From positions 62,001-126,000 of the forward strand of contig JANCYW010000016.1 of NCBI GenBank assembly GCA_026184775.1: a stretch of 64,000 nt of DNA, given 5' to 3'. The DNA comes from Cyanidium caldarium. Its lineage: Eukaryota > Rhodophyta > Bangiophyceae > Cyanidiales > Cyanidiaceae. The notes beneath the pieces are model-generated. The model made no database searches, was not told the DNA's origin, and saw only the letters and a program-made list of their open reading frames with translations. The translations under genes and the position numbers were made by a program. Shown here in pieces: positions 46,281 through 55,517 of the stretch (positions are counted from its first letter, which is position 1; the number at the start of each line of letters is the position of its first letter).

Positions 46281-47810
46281 ATGAACTCGCGACGAGACAA
46301 GCGCGTGCCAGCGCGTGCTTGTCTTCGACTCGGCCGTCGGGCGCGGCTAGGCCGCCAGACGGTGCACTTGGTGGCGGTGCTTATCGGCAGCTCGCTTCTG
46401 CTGCACTTTCTCGGCTGGATTCTGTCTCGGCTGCCCATCGAAGCGTTCCTCCTGCGCGACTCGAACTTTTGTCACGCGTTGTGGCTGGAGCGCAACCTCA
46501 CTGCGGCGCTGGCCGACGACGCCGTCTTCCCGGGCGTGCAGGGCGTGATGTTCCTGGCCGCCACAGAGGGAGCGTCTGCCGCCTCCGACCTCCACCGCGA
46601 CCCGCCTGTCTACGCTGCGGTACGCGTACGCCACCGGGATATTATGCCGTTCGTGCCCAACTCCTCCCTCGGCCTGCTGCATCTGCATCCGCGCACGCTG
46701 CAGTACCTGCCCGGCTCAGCGCGCTACGCGGACACCGGAGGTTGGCGACCGGCCGACGCCTACGGCCTCGGTGCGGAAGACCCGCGCGTCCTCTCCTGCG
46801 GAGTGCATGTATATGTGTTCTTCAATCAACCGGAACTGGAGGCGGACTTGTCCCGTGCCCGCCGCCGCCTGCAGCATGCGTTGCACTGGAAGAGCGGCCA
46901 GGTGTATATGCTGCTGCCGGACGCGCCCACCGATCTCGACGAGCGCCACATGCCCCTCAGCGAGAAGAACTATGCGCCGGTGTGCGTGAACGGCAGCGAC
47001 CTGTACGCCCTCACCAGCGTCATGCCGTTGCGACTGCTGGGTCCGTGTCGACTGCGCCGCGACCGCCCACCGGTGTTTGCCGACGGCCGGTTTCGCATTC
47101 ACGGGATGGAGTGCCCGGTGCAGCGATCCGAGTTCCCCCCCGGCGAGCCGGTGTTCCGCGATGCCCAACTGCTGCGCGGCGGCACGCAGTTTGTGGAGGT
47201 GGTGCGCGACAAGGCGTATGTGGCGCTGGCGCACAGCAAACGGTACTGTGGATACGACTGCCACTGTCACCAGCCGGTGGTGTTGGTGCTGTTGCGCCCG
47301 TCCGAGGACGATTGGCGGTTGGTGTTTTACCCCTCGGCTCTACGTCTGTATAGCAGCACGGAGTTGCCGATGGCGGCTACGGCGACGCGTCCAGGGCAGA
47401 GCGCCGCCAGTCGCGCTGGACGGGCCTGTCTGGCGCGCCGACTAGGCATCCCTTCGCATTCCCTACATCTGTGGCACTCCATGGTGCAGGATCCGGTGTC
47501 CATCGTCCGCATCGAAGCCGACGGCGATGCCCGCATCACCCTCAGCATCGACGACCAGCAAGTGGTGGTGGCGCGTCTGCCCGGTCTGCGCGATTACGTG
47601 CAGCGAGTGCAGGCTTGTTTCGAGGGCGATCGTCGAGCGGTTCTGTACACCACTCGCGACCGCGTCACCGTGTGTCGGAACGGCGCGCGGTACACGGACA
47701 ACGAGCTGGCCATCCGGGATCTGTTGCAAATGAGTCGCGACGTGGCCGAACGGTATCATCCGCGCAGCACCCCCCGCACCATCGCGGTGGGCACTCCGCT
47801 ACCCGACTGA
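46281..47810 (+). CDS. Type II membrane protein with a GH130/beta-propeller-like lumenal domain
   Basis: 509 residues from the ATG at 46281. The basic cytoplasmic end (MNSRRDKRVPARACLRLGRR) is followed by one membrane anchor (LVAVLIGSSLLLHFLGWIL) and a lumenal domain. Recognisable blocks are GLGAEDPRVLSCGVHVYVFF, then LSEKNYAPVCVNGSDLYALT, then LRGGTQFVEV with AYVALAHSKRYCG. The series EDPR ... EKN(W/Y)xP ... GGT ... HxK occurs in five-bladed propeller proteins related to GH130 mannoside phosphorylases and in some eukaryotic mannosyltransferase-like proteins. A Golgi glycan-modifying role is likely; the reaction is not known. The final 12 coding bases overlap the convergent FIGNL1 gene. Confidence 0.5.
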   Translation: MNSRRDKRVPARACLRLGRRARLGRQTVHLVAVLIGSSLLLHFLGWILSRLPIEAFLLRDSNFCHALWLERNLTAALADDAVFPGVQGVMFLAATEGASAASDLHRDPPVYAAVRVRHRDIMPFVPNSSLGLLHLHPRTLQYLPGSARYADTGGWRPADAYGLGAEDPRVLSCGVHVYVFFNQPELEADLSRARRRLQHALHWKSGQVYMLLPDAPTDLDERHMPLSEKNYAPVCVNGSDLYALTSVMPLRLLGPCRLRRDRPPVFADGRFRIHGMECPVQRSEFPPGEPVFRDAQLLRGGTQFVEVVRDKAYVALAHSKRYCGYDCHCHQPVVLVLLRPSEDDWRLVFYPSALRLYSSTELPMAATATRPGQSAASRAGRACLARRLGIPSHSLHLWHSMVQDPVSIVRIEADGDARITLSIDDQQVVVARLPGLRDYVQRVQACFEGDRRAVLYTTRDRVTVCRNGARYTDNELAIRDLLQMSRDVAERYHPRSTPRTIAVGTPLPD

Positions 47811-49352
47811 CATCGCGCTATCCACCGCACTATCGCTGCCGCCGTTCACCGACGGTCCCGGGATGGGAAATGAGCCGTTCTCGGCATTCCATACCTCGTA
47901 ATCGCGCACCTCCTCCGCAGCGACGCTTCTGCGAATGACCCGCGCGGCCTGCACAAAATCCTGCAGCGCCATCGGGCGCACATCGGCGGCTTGTGCTTCC
48001 GACAGATGCTCACCCAGGTCGCGCACCGGCCCCAGCGCGGCCTCCGCACACAGCGCGTACACATCGCTGCCGGAGTAGCCCTGGGTGAGCCGCACGATTT
48101 GGGCCAGCGCGCCGTCGTCCAAATCATGCGCCTGGTCGCGAATCAGTCGCAACACCAAGGTGCGCCGCGCCGCCTCGTCCGGCAGCGGGATGTAAAGCCG
48201 TTTGGGCATGCGGCGACGACACGCCTGATCCAACTCTTGCGGTCGATTGCTGGCGCCGATGACCAGCACGCGATCCTCACGGCTGGACGACGCCCCATCC
48301 ATCTGCACCAGGAACTCCGTCTTCACCCGGCGCGATGACTCGGCGTCGCTATCGCTCCGCGCCGACAACATCGAGTCGATCTCGTCGATGAAGATCACCG
48401 CCGGCTGCAACGCCCGCGCCACGCCGAACAGCGCCCGCACCAGTTTCTCGCTCTCGCCCACCCATTTGGACATCAGTGACGACGCGGAGATATTGAAGAA
48501 CTTGGCGCCCGAGCGCGAGGCAATCGCGCGGCCGATCATGGTCTTGCCGGTGCCCGGCGGGCCGAACAGCAGCAGACCGCGCGGCGGACCGCGCAAACCG
48601 GTGAACAGGTCCGGCCTCTGCATCGGCCACACTACCGCTTCCATCACGCAGCGCTTGGCATACTCCAGGCCGGCGATATCTTCCCAGGTCACCTGGGCAG
48701 CGTGCTCCAGCACCTCGTTCATGACCATCTCCACCAGGCGCGGCTCCACATTCACCACCTCGGGCAGCGGGTTGCCGCAGCGATCGACGGCCGGTGCTGA
48801 GGTTTCCTGGGAACCGGATGCACGCCTCTCGGTGCCCTGGCCGCCTCTGCCGGGTGCGTCTGCGCCCAGCCGGCGCGGCACTTGGAATCCGCTCGGTCTG
48901 CGGGCGGGATCGGCACTTCGGTCCTCCGCCTCCGGGTTACTCGCACGTGGCCGTAACACGCGTTTCTGGGACGCCTGGGCTGCGGCAGATGCACTGGCAT
49001 CACTATCGACGGGTTTCGGGTCGGCTGCTGCCGCGCTCGCCGGCAGCGGTCCTAGCGCTTGCCACACCTCCGGATCCTGCAGCAGCGCCACCAACGCTTC
49101 CATACCGTCCGACCCCTCCGCCTCCCTCGTTGGCACCCTTCCCACCAGCCGCTCGATCGCCGGCAGCGCCCCGTCGCGCACCACCTGTCGCTGCGCCCGC
49201 CATCGCGCCGCCTCCGCCACGTACACCTCCGGCGCGACGTGCGCGCCCGCCAGCAGCTGCTGCTCCATCCGCAACCCGTCTCGCTGCCGATCCGCCAGCG
49301 CGTACTCCCGCACCCGACTCGCAAACGTTTCCTCCATCGATACCAAGCACAC
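47799..49352 (-). CDS. FIGNL1: Fidgetin-like 1 AAA ATPase
   Basis: AAA ATPase of the meiotic clade. FIGNL1 dismantles RAD51 filaments in recombination; relatives sever microtubules. VTWEDIAGLEYAKRCVMEAV, RPDLFTGLRGPPRGLLLFGP, Walker A GPPGTGKT (near residue 263), SASSLMSKWVGESEKLVRAL, Walker B VIFIDEIDSML (near 322), and RRIKTEFLVQxDG-like RRVKTEFLVQMDGASSSRED all match FIGNL1 closely. The C-terminal helix (VRDYEVWNAENGSF) matches the Vps4-type end. The N-terminal about 200 residues are Ala/Arg-rich with little conservation. Starts at 49352 (MCLVSM) or 49337 (MEETFAS) are possible. Confidence 0.9.
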   Translation of the reverse strand: MCLVSMEETFASRVREYALADRQRDGLRMEQQLLAGAHVAPEVYVAEAARWRAQRQVVRDGALPAIERLVGRVPTREAEGSDGMEALVALLQDPEVWQALGPLPASAAAADPKPVDSDASASAAAQASQKRVLRPRASNPEAEDRSADPARRPSGFQVPRRLGADAPGRGGQGTERRASGSQETSAPAVDRCGNPLPEVVNVEPRLVEMVMNEVLEHAAQVTWEDIAGLEYAKRCVMEAVVWPMQRPDLFTGLRGPPRGLLLFGPPGTGKTMIGRAIASRSGAKFFNISASSLMSKWVGESEKLVRALFGVARALQPAVIFIDEIDSMLSARSDSDAESSRRVKTEFLVQMDGASSSREDRVLVIGASNRPQELDQACRRRMPKRLYIPLPDEAARRTLVLRLIRDQAHDLDDGALAQIVRLTQGYSGSDVYALCAEAALGPVRDLGEHLSEAQAADVRPMALQDFVQAARVIRRSVAAEEVRDYEVWNAENGSFPIPGPSVNGGSDSAVDSAMSVG

Positions 49353-49537
49353 CGCGCACCCAGTCGTGTGCCTCGTTCTCTTTCAAGCCCCCATCCGGTC
49401 CTTGCGGGTGTGCTCCCGCCCACTCCGGTCGGTTCTCCCGCCACGCGCTTCGCTGCACGCCTGCCGTTTCGGTCGCCCCGGCTCATGCAGTCACTTTATG
49501 CTTAGCAGCTCAGTGCGTCTGTCCGACTCCCTGGCCC

Positions 49538-50569
49538 ATGTCCAGTGCTGGTGCTTCTCAGCGGTATGAAAAGGTGTACACGCTGGGGCAGGGCACTTTC
49601 GGGGTGGTGTACTTGGCGCGCGACAAGTACACGGCGCAGGAGGTGGCCATCAAGAAGGTGCGGTTGTCCGACTACAAAGAGGGCATATCGTTCACGGCGC
49701 TGCGGGAGATCAAGATCCTGCAAGAGCTGCGCGGGCACGCCAACGTCATCGAGTTGATGGACGTGTACCGCATGCGGTCGACCGATTTGCACCTGGTGTA
49801 CGAGTACTGCGAGGCCGACCTGGAGCGGCTGGTGCGCGAGCCGAAGCTGGTGTTGACGCAGGGCGACGTGAAATCGCTGTTGCGCCAAGTGTTGGAGGGC
49901 GTGGCTGCTTGTCACGACAATTGGGTGCTGCACCGCGACCTCAAACCGAGCAATCTGCTGATGACGGCGGACGGCGTGGTGAAGCTGGCCGACTTTGGAC
50001 TGGCGCGGCTGTACGCCGAGCCCGATTTGGGCACCGAAGGCGGCCGCCGCATGACCTCCCAGGTGGTGACGCGATGGTATCGTGCACCGGAGCTGCTGTT
50101 CGGGGCCGCGGCGTACGGTACGGCGGTGGATATGTGGTCGGTGGGCTGCATCTTCGCGGAGCTGATGCTACGTGTGCCGTTCCTGCCCGGTGAGAACGAT
50201 GTGGACCAGCTGGGCAAGATTTTTGCAGCACTCGGCACCCCGAACGACAGCAACTGGCCCGATGTGGATGCGCTGCCCGAGTACATCTCCTTCGCGCCCA
50301 CGCCTGCCCCCGACTTGCGCCAGGTGTTCACCGGTGCCAGTGCCGACGCCTGCGACCTGCTGGCCGACATGCTGCGACTGGATCCGCGGCGCCGTATCAC
50401 CGCGGCCGAGGCGCTACGGCATCGGTACTTTGGCAGCGGTGCCGCCGAGGCCGAACCGCGCGACCTGATGATGCGGTATCGGCGAGCGCGCGCCCAACGC
50501 GAGGCGGAACAAGGTGCCGGGGGAGTGGCGCAGCGGAGAAAGGGCCAAGTTGCTCCTCGCGGGAAATAG
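49538..50569 (+). CDS. CDK7: CDK-activating kinase CDK7 (CDKD)
   Basis: Catalytic subunit of CAK and TFIIH; phosphorylates CDK T-loops and the RNA polymerase II C-terminal domain. YTLGQGTFGVVYLARDKYTA, VAIKKVRL, and SFTALREIKILQEL (the NFTALRE-type cyclin-binding helix specific to CDK7). WVLHRDLKPSNLLMTADGVV and KLADFGLARLYAEPDLG give the catalytic loop and DFG. QVVTRWYRAPELLFGAAAYG, VDMWSVGCIFAELMLRVPFL and PGENDVDQLGKIFAALGTPN follow CDK7. The activation-segment Thr is in RMTSQVVTRWYR. I took the ATG at 49538 (MSSAGASQRYEK), giving 343 residues; the frame is open far upstream but is antisense to FIGNL1. A basic C-terminal tail is present. Divergent from FIGNL1 with 185 bases between. Confidence 0.93.
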   Translation: MSSAGASQRYEKVYTLGQGTFGVVYLARDKYTAQEVAIKKVRLSDYKEGISFTALREIKILQELRGHANVIELMDVYRMRSTDLHLVYEYCEADLERLVREPKLVLTQGDVKSLLRQVLEGVAACHDNWVLHRDLKPSNLLMTADGVVKLADFGLARLYAEPDLGTEGGRRMTSQVVTRWYRAPELLFGAAAYGTAVDMWSVGCIFAELMLRVPFLPGENDVDQLGKIFAALGTPNDSNWPDVDALPEYISFAPTPAPDLRQVFTGASADACDLLADMLRLDPRRRITAAEALRHRYFGSGAAEAEPRDLMMRYRRARAQREAEQGAGGVAQRRKGQVAPRGK

Positions 50570-50604
50570 ACGGCGACATGGCGATTCATACGGTGCACCG
50601 AATG

Positions 50605-52881
50605 TTATTCTCCGTGCGGTTTGGATAGAGATGCGGAAGGGTGCGAGGCGCCGGCACCGTTGGCCACCGGCTGGGTCGGCCACTCCCCCGGCGCACCGAT
50701 CTCGTGTAACACTCGTGCGGTGATGGTGGCGCCGCGCAGCGCTAACGCCTTACCACTCTCCAACATCGGATGCAGCAGCCGCAACCGATACCCGATCACC
50801 ACAATCGGAACCACCAGCAGCATCAGCAACAACAACAGTGGCCGTTGCAACACCATCATCATCTCGTTCCAGCCCAGCAGCACCAGCAGCACCAGCAACC
50901 ACGGTGGCACGCGCGCTCGCATGCGCGCCGCGTCTTGCATGCGCACCGCGTCCAAATATGCTGCGGACATGCGTTGTTGCAGCTGCTCGCGCAACGCTTT
51001 GCGGTCGCGCTCCGACAACAGCGCGTGCTCGGTGCCGTCGATCACCGCGCACTGCAACGCCGCCAAGAATCGCTCGGCGATGTCCTTGGCGGCGGTGAAC
51101 ACGGCGCGAATGTCTACGCCTGGCCGCCAGACGCGCGGCACTTGCCCGGGTGACTCGTACCGAAACGCTTCCTCGAACCGCCGCTGTAAATGCATCAACA
51201 GCACTGACGGCGGCGTGCAATAGCTCTGCAGCAGCGACAGCATGGCTGCCGCAGTATCCTCGCGATGCGCCGTCAGCTGTGTCGACATTGATGTGGGCAG
51301 CGTGGCCGCCATCAAGTCTAGCGGCGTGAGGCAGCGCTGCAGGGTGGCGCTGGACGCTTGACGGGCGGCGTCCAGCACCCGCTCTTGCAGGCGTTCCCAA
51401 AACTGCCGCGCCGATGCCTCCACCTCGCTTCGGTTCCATTCCCGCTCCAGCGCCGCCTTGGCCTGCCGCTCGAACTGTGCGCGAGCGGCCTCCCGGGCGA
51501 TCCGTATCCACTGCTCTCGAGCAGCCGCCTCGGCGCGCTGTAGCGCCCGCTGAAAGCGTTCAGCCTCGTCGGCTGCCAGCACTTGCCAGGGCGCGTCGTC
51601 GGCAAACGGCAGCGGCAGCGCTGCCGCCGTCTGCTGTCGCGCTCGCAACGTCGCTCCCGCTTTTGCCAACCTCTCCTCCACGGTATCCCATTCAGCCTCT
51701 TGCTCCTTCTCGGTCGTCTCCCACATGCGCGTCACCCACTCTTCGGCCATCTTCGCCGCGTCCTCGATCAGCCTGTCAGTGGCCTGTGCCAGACGTCGTC
51801 CGAATACATCCCGCGCTTGCGCCGACAGCGTCCGATGCAGTTGCTCACGGCGCGCTGCCGCAATCGCCGGCAAGTACCGCGACGACCGCGCCCCGTACTC
51901 GTCCATCACGCGCGCATATGCCGCGGCCACGTCGTCCGCCTCGGCATCGAACAGGGCTTCGGCTTCGCGGGCAATCTCCTCGCAGCGCACCCGCGACAAC
52001 GCCTCTTTCTGCGTGGGAATATCCAGCTCGCGATTCTCCCGTATCACCTGCCACACTTGCTCGCAGTACCGCGCGAAACCGTCCGCGGCGATGCCGCGCG
52101 CATACTCCGCACGGAACATCTGCCGACGCAGCGGCGCCTCCTCGAAACGCGCCCGCAAACGATTCACCTGGGCGGCAAACCCGTCAGCGTCCAATTCCTT
52201 GTGCGGCAAACTGACGTACTCGATGTCGAACAGGTCGTGCAGCTGTTTGTTGTCCATCGCCTCCGGTTTGCCGAGGCAGTCCCAGATTTGCCGCATGTCC
52301 TGCTCCACAATGTCCGTCAGCCGCTCCAGTGGCGTGCTCACATGGTCGCGAAACACGAACAGCAACTTGGTCTTCTTGTCATACTTGTGGAAGAGTGCCA
52401 AGTCTTGCTCCAGCACCGTGCGCAACAGCGCCAAGTTGGCCGCGTTGTAGCGCCCGATATCCTGCGTCCACATGTTCACCACCAGCACCTCGGCCAACGC
52501 CAGCGCCAACAGGGCCGTCTTGCGCTCGAAGCGACCGGCTTCCTCGCCGCGCTCCCGCGAGTCGGTGCCCTCCAGGTCCAGCACCAGCGTGGGCGAGTCG
52601 GTCGGTGGTACGCCCGCGCGCGCCACCCCCAGCCACACGCCCTGCGTCACTTGGTAGCGACCCTGCTCCGAGTGCATGGTGGGAAACCGGGTCTCGAATA
52701 GCATGTTCAGCAGCGTCGACTTGCCCGATGACTGGCAGCCGATCACCGCCACGGTGTGGTAGTCGAACCCGCGCTGCACCAAACCGTGGGCGGCGAGAAA
52801 GCTTTCAAGTGCCTCCCTGTCGAACGACTCATCAAAGTGCACCAACTGCACCATCGGCGGCGTTTGCGTAGCAGTGCTCAT
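50605..52881 (-). CDS. SEY1: SEY1/RHD3 ER-fusion GTPase
   Basis: Dynamin-like GTPase that fuses ER tubules. The N-terminal GTPase domain contains P-loop VIGCQSSGKSTLLNMLFETR (residues 47-66), TQGVWLG, the G3 motif LVLDLEGTDSRERGEE, and the G4-like LLFVFRDHVSTPLERL. VVNMWTQDIGRYNAANLALL is typical of the RHD3/Sey1 branch rather than atlastins. A long helical stalk follows, then two closely spaced C-terminal hydrophobic segments (WLLVLLVLLGWNEMMMVLQR and LLLLLMLLVVPIVVIGYRL) forming the membrane hairpin, and a short tail. 758 residues, normal for the family. The start is the first ATG (MSTATQTPPMVQLVHFDESF). Confidence 0.94.
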   Translation of the reverse strand: MSTATQTPPMVQLVHFDESFDREALESFLAAHGLVQRGFDYHTVAVIGCQSSGKSTLLNMLFETRFPTMHSEQGRYQVTQGVWLGVARAGVPPTDSPTLVLDLEGTDSRERGEEAGRFERKTALLALALAEVLVVNMWTQDIGRYNAANLALLRTVLEQDLALFHKYDKKTKLLFVFRDHVSTPLERLTDIVEQDMRQIWDCLGKPEAMDNKQLHDLFDIEYVSLPHKELDADGFAAQVNRLRARFEEAPLRRQMFRAEYARGIAADGFARYCEQVWQVIRENRELDIPTQKEALSRVRCEEIAREAEALFDAEADDVAAAYARVMDEYGARSSRYLPAIAAARREQLHRTLSAQARDVFGRRLAQATDRLIEDAAKMAEEWVTRMWETTEKEQEAEWDTVEERLAKAGATLRARQQTAAALPLPFADDAPWQVLAADEAERFQRALQRAEAAAREQWIRIAREAARAQFERQAKAALEREWNRSEVEASARQFWERLQERVLDAARQASSATLQRCLTPLDLMAATLPTSMSTQLTAHREDTAAAMLSLLQSYCTPPSVLLMHLQRRFEEAFRYESPGQVPRVWRPGVDIRAVFTAAKDIAERFLAALQCAVIDGTEHALLSERDRKALREQLQQRMSAAYLDAVRMQDAARMRARVPPWLLVLLVLLGWNEMMMVLQRPLLLLLMLLVVPIVVIGYRLRLLHPMLESGKALALRGATITARVLHEIGAPGEWPTQPVANGAGASHPSASLSKPHGE

Positions 52882-53122
52882 CGGCTCTGGATGGCGAGTA
52901 GAGTTTTATAGAGCGTGGGGCGCGATGGGATGACTGGAACGCTGACAGCCGGGGAGGCTCTCCGATACCCGCGCGCGCTGTCCCGGAGACCGCCAACCGC
53001 AGACGGTCGGGCGAGGGCGCATTGGGAGGAGTGGCCACGAACCAGAGAGGACAAGGATGCGCAAGGAAAACACCTATCCAGAGGACAAGAGGAGCGTTAT
53101 TATATACAGTGGCATCTAATTT

Positions 53123-54028
53123 CTATGCGTTCCGGTCAGTTCCCTCGTGTCTGGCGGTCTTGGGCAGGGCATGCGCACCGAGCCGCAGGCGACCGCGGGC
53201 GCGAGCCGTAAGCCGGCCCTGCTGCACATCGAGCTGTTGAAGGTGCAGGCTGTCCTGCTGACCGGACTGCACGCCACTCAGCATGGGGATCGGCATAAAG
53301 GCGGGCAAGTCTGCATCGACAATGTCCCCGAGCGAGCCGGAGTATTGCAGCGCGGTGAGCGATAGCACGCCGCTGTCGGGATCCCGTCCCACTTGGCCGG
53401 CGATGGTGAAGTCTCGTTGCCTCTGGTCTATGACCACTGCGCCTCGCAGCTGTATCTGGTCACGCTCCAAGGCGACGTCGATCAACTTCACCTGGCGCGG
53501 CTCATAAGACAACGCCTCGCCCAGCATTTGCCGCAATATGGTCTCCAGGGTTTGACGCACCGGCGACGAGTGCCGCAAGTCGTCCGCCGTCATGCTCGCC
53601 TCGGCCACGTAAGATATCCATTCGACGGGCCTATTCTTGCTGAATGGCCATCGCCATAGAGGCACGCGAAACGGTTGCTCGGTGTGTAGCAATAACCCGC
53701 CGGACACCACGACACCGCTGCGGAAGTGCACTCGCCGCGCCCGCACCGTCACGTGCTCGCACCGACCGCTCAGCACGAGATCGCCCGAGGACGTCGCCGC
53801 GACGCTCACAACGAGTCCGTCCACGCGCTCCACCGCAGCTCGTATGGCCGCCGCTAGCAGTTTCTCCAACCAGCGCGCTGCGGCCGGTTGTGCTGCTCGG
53901 ATGCAGAGCGCAGTGGCTCGGTATCGGGGTACATCGCGAGAAGCACAAGTGTAGGTGGAGATTCCGGCGCCCAGTCGCCATCGCGTGCCTACCGCCCCGC
54001 TAGGTGTTGATCCCCACGCAAAGGTCAT
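53123..54028 (-). CDS. DUF2993 protein, probably plastid-targeted
   Basis: 301 residues. The N-terminus (MTFAWGSTPSGAVGTRWRLG, then RDVPRYRATALCIRAAQPAA) is basic and poor in acids, like an organelle leader with a Phe near the start. The body reads KLLAAAIRAAVERVDGLVVS, LSGRCEHVTVRARRVHFRSG, then an Ala/Ser block ISYVAEASMTADDLRHSSP and a strand repeat (VALERDQIQLRGAVVIDQRQ, FTIAGQVGRDPDSGVLSLTA). This order fits the DUF2993/LmeA-like beta-rich domain common in cyanobacteria and plastid-bearing eukaryotes, suspected of lipid binding. The role here is unknown. Divergent from the syntaxin gene with about 250 bases between. Confidence 0.55.
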   Translation of the reverse strand: MTFAWGSTPSGAVGTRWRLGAGISTYTCASRDVPRYRATALCIRAAQPAAARWLEKLLAAAIRAAVERVDGLVVSVAATSSGDLVLSGRCEHVTVRARRVHFRSGVVVSGGLLLHTEQPFRVPLWRWPFSKNRPVEWISYVAEASMTADDLRHSSPVRQTLETILRQMLGEALSYEPRQVKLIDVALERDQIQLRGAVVIDQRQRDFTIAGQVGRDPDSGVLSLTALQYSGSLGDIVDADLPAFMPIPMLSGVQSGQQDSLHLQQLDVQQGRLTARARGRLRLGAHALPKTARHEGTDRNA

Positions 54029-54274
54029 GAGATTCCTTTGGACTCGATGGATTGCTCATCAGAACCCGGGGGCACGAACGCTCGCCCTCCACCCCTGCAG
54101 GACACCCTCACCTGCACGCGGTTGGGTGCCAACCCGTCGGGTCTCGGACGCTCTGTCCGGGCGCGCTGCGTGCTGACTCCTCGACGGGGCGAGGAAACGA
54201 CGAGAACTTGTGTCAAGAAACGCCTGACGGGGACTAGAGGAAGAATCGCTCACGCTCATCACTGCTACCTGGCC

Positions 54275-55381
54275 ATGTCGTCGGTGCTGCAGCGCGGCGG
54301 CCTTCAAGACCGCACCGGGGAGTTTTGGGCGGTGGTGGACACGGTGCGCAAACGAAGAGACGGGTCCGGGGCGCAGCTGCCCGTCGCCCTACCCTCATCC
54401 GCCTCCAATGCCAGCTCGCTGCACCACCGCGGCGCCGGCGGGGAGGGGGTCGCTCCCGTTGCCGCCGACGGTCTGTCCGGCAGGCGAGCGCGCTCGGAGT
54501 TTGCCGTGTGCGCGGCGCAGATCGGCAAGGGCATTCACGCCACCTGCGTGAAGCTGGAGCAGCTGGCCAAACTGGCGCATTCGCGCTCACTGTTCGACGA
54601 CCACGCCGAGGAGATGAATCGGCTGACCGAATGGATCAAACACGACATCGCGCAGCTGAACGGACGGTTGGAGGAGCTGCAACGACGTGCGTCCCGCGTG
54701 GGCGCCCTCTCCTCTGTCCCATCGAGTGGCGGCGGTGGTGCCGGGCAGCACGTGGAGGTGGTGGTGTCATCGCTCAAATCGCGACTGATGCAGGCCACAC
54801 AGGATTTCCAGGGCGTGCTGCACGTGCGCACGGAGAATATGCGACGACAAGACGAGCGCAAGCGACAATTCGGGGATGCGGCAGCGGTGCCGCGGTCGAT
54901 CTTTGATGCGCGCCCGCCGCCGCCGCCATCTTCAGTGGCGCCATCGGCACCGTGTGCCTTCACACCGACGGCCACGACGGCCACTATCGACGCCGACTCA
55001 GGGGCGGCGGTTATCGACCTCGGTAGCGGCTCGTTGGGCGCGACGTCCGCTGCGGCTCCCGCGCAGGCGCAAGAGCAGGCACTCCTGTCGTATCCCACCC
55101 AGCAAGAGTACTATCAACAACGCGCCAACGCGGTGCAGCAAGTGGAGTCGACCATCGTGGAGTTGGGGCAGATCTTTCACCAGCTGGCCCAGATGGTCGC
55201 CGAGCAGGGCGAAGTGGTGGAGCGTATCGATGCCAACGTGGAGGACACGCTGCACAACGTGCACGGTGCCCGAGAACAATTGCTGCAGTACTTTGAGAGC
55301 CTGCGCACCAGCCGCGGTCTGATCTTGAAGCTCTCGGGGGTGATGATCGTGTTCATCTTCCTCTGGGTGCTGGTGTTGTGA
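54275..55381 (+). CDS. SED5: Sed5/syntaxin-5 Qa-SNARE
   Basis: Golgi Qa-SNARE for ER-Golgi and intra-Golgi fusion. QDRTGEFWAVVDTVRKRR gives the Sed5 N-terminal peptide region (RTxEF). The Habc part has FAVCAAQIGKGIHATCVKLE, LAHSRSLFDDHAEEMNRLTE and IKHDIAQLNGRLEELQ. LKSRLMQATQDFQGVLHVRT and NMRRQDERKRQFG lead to the SNARE motif (AVQQVESTIVELGQIFHQLA, MVAEQGEVVERIDANVEDTL) and a C-terminal membrane anchor (LSGVMIVFIFLWVLVL). 368 residues from the ATG at 54275 (MSSVLQRGGLQDRTGEFW). Ala/Pro-rich linkers lengthen the middle. Confidence 0.93.
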   Translation: MSSVLQRGGLQDRTGEFWAVVDTVRKRRDGSGAQLPVALPSSASNASSLHHRGAGGEGVAPVAADGLSGRRARSEFAVCAAQIGKGIHATCVKLEQLAKLAHSRSLFDDHAEEMNRLTEWIKHDIAQLNGRLEELQRRASRVGALSSVPSSGGGGAGQHVEVVVSSLKSRLMQATQDFQGVLHVRTENMRRQDERKRQFGDAAAVPRSIFDARPPPPPSSVAPSAPCAFTPTATTATIDADSGAAVIDLGSGSLGATSAAAPAQAQEQALLSYPTQQEYYQQRANAVQQVESTIVELGQIFHQLAQMVAEQGEVVERIDANVEDTLHNVHGAREQLLQYFESLRTSRGLILKLSGVMIVFIFLWVLVL

Positions 55382-55517
55382 GTGTAGAGGGTGTTGTAAC
55401 CATACGACGTACATCGCGCGTAACCGTTCGAGTTGTTTACGTTCCCTGTCCTGTCCCATTTTTCTTCTCCGCGTTCTTTCTGTCCTCATTCTCTTTCCTC
55501 TGCCCTCTTGCCTCTGT

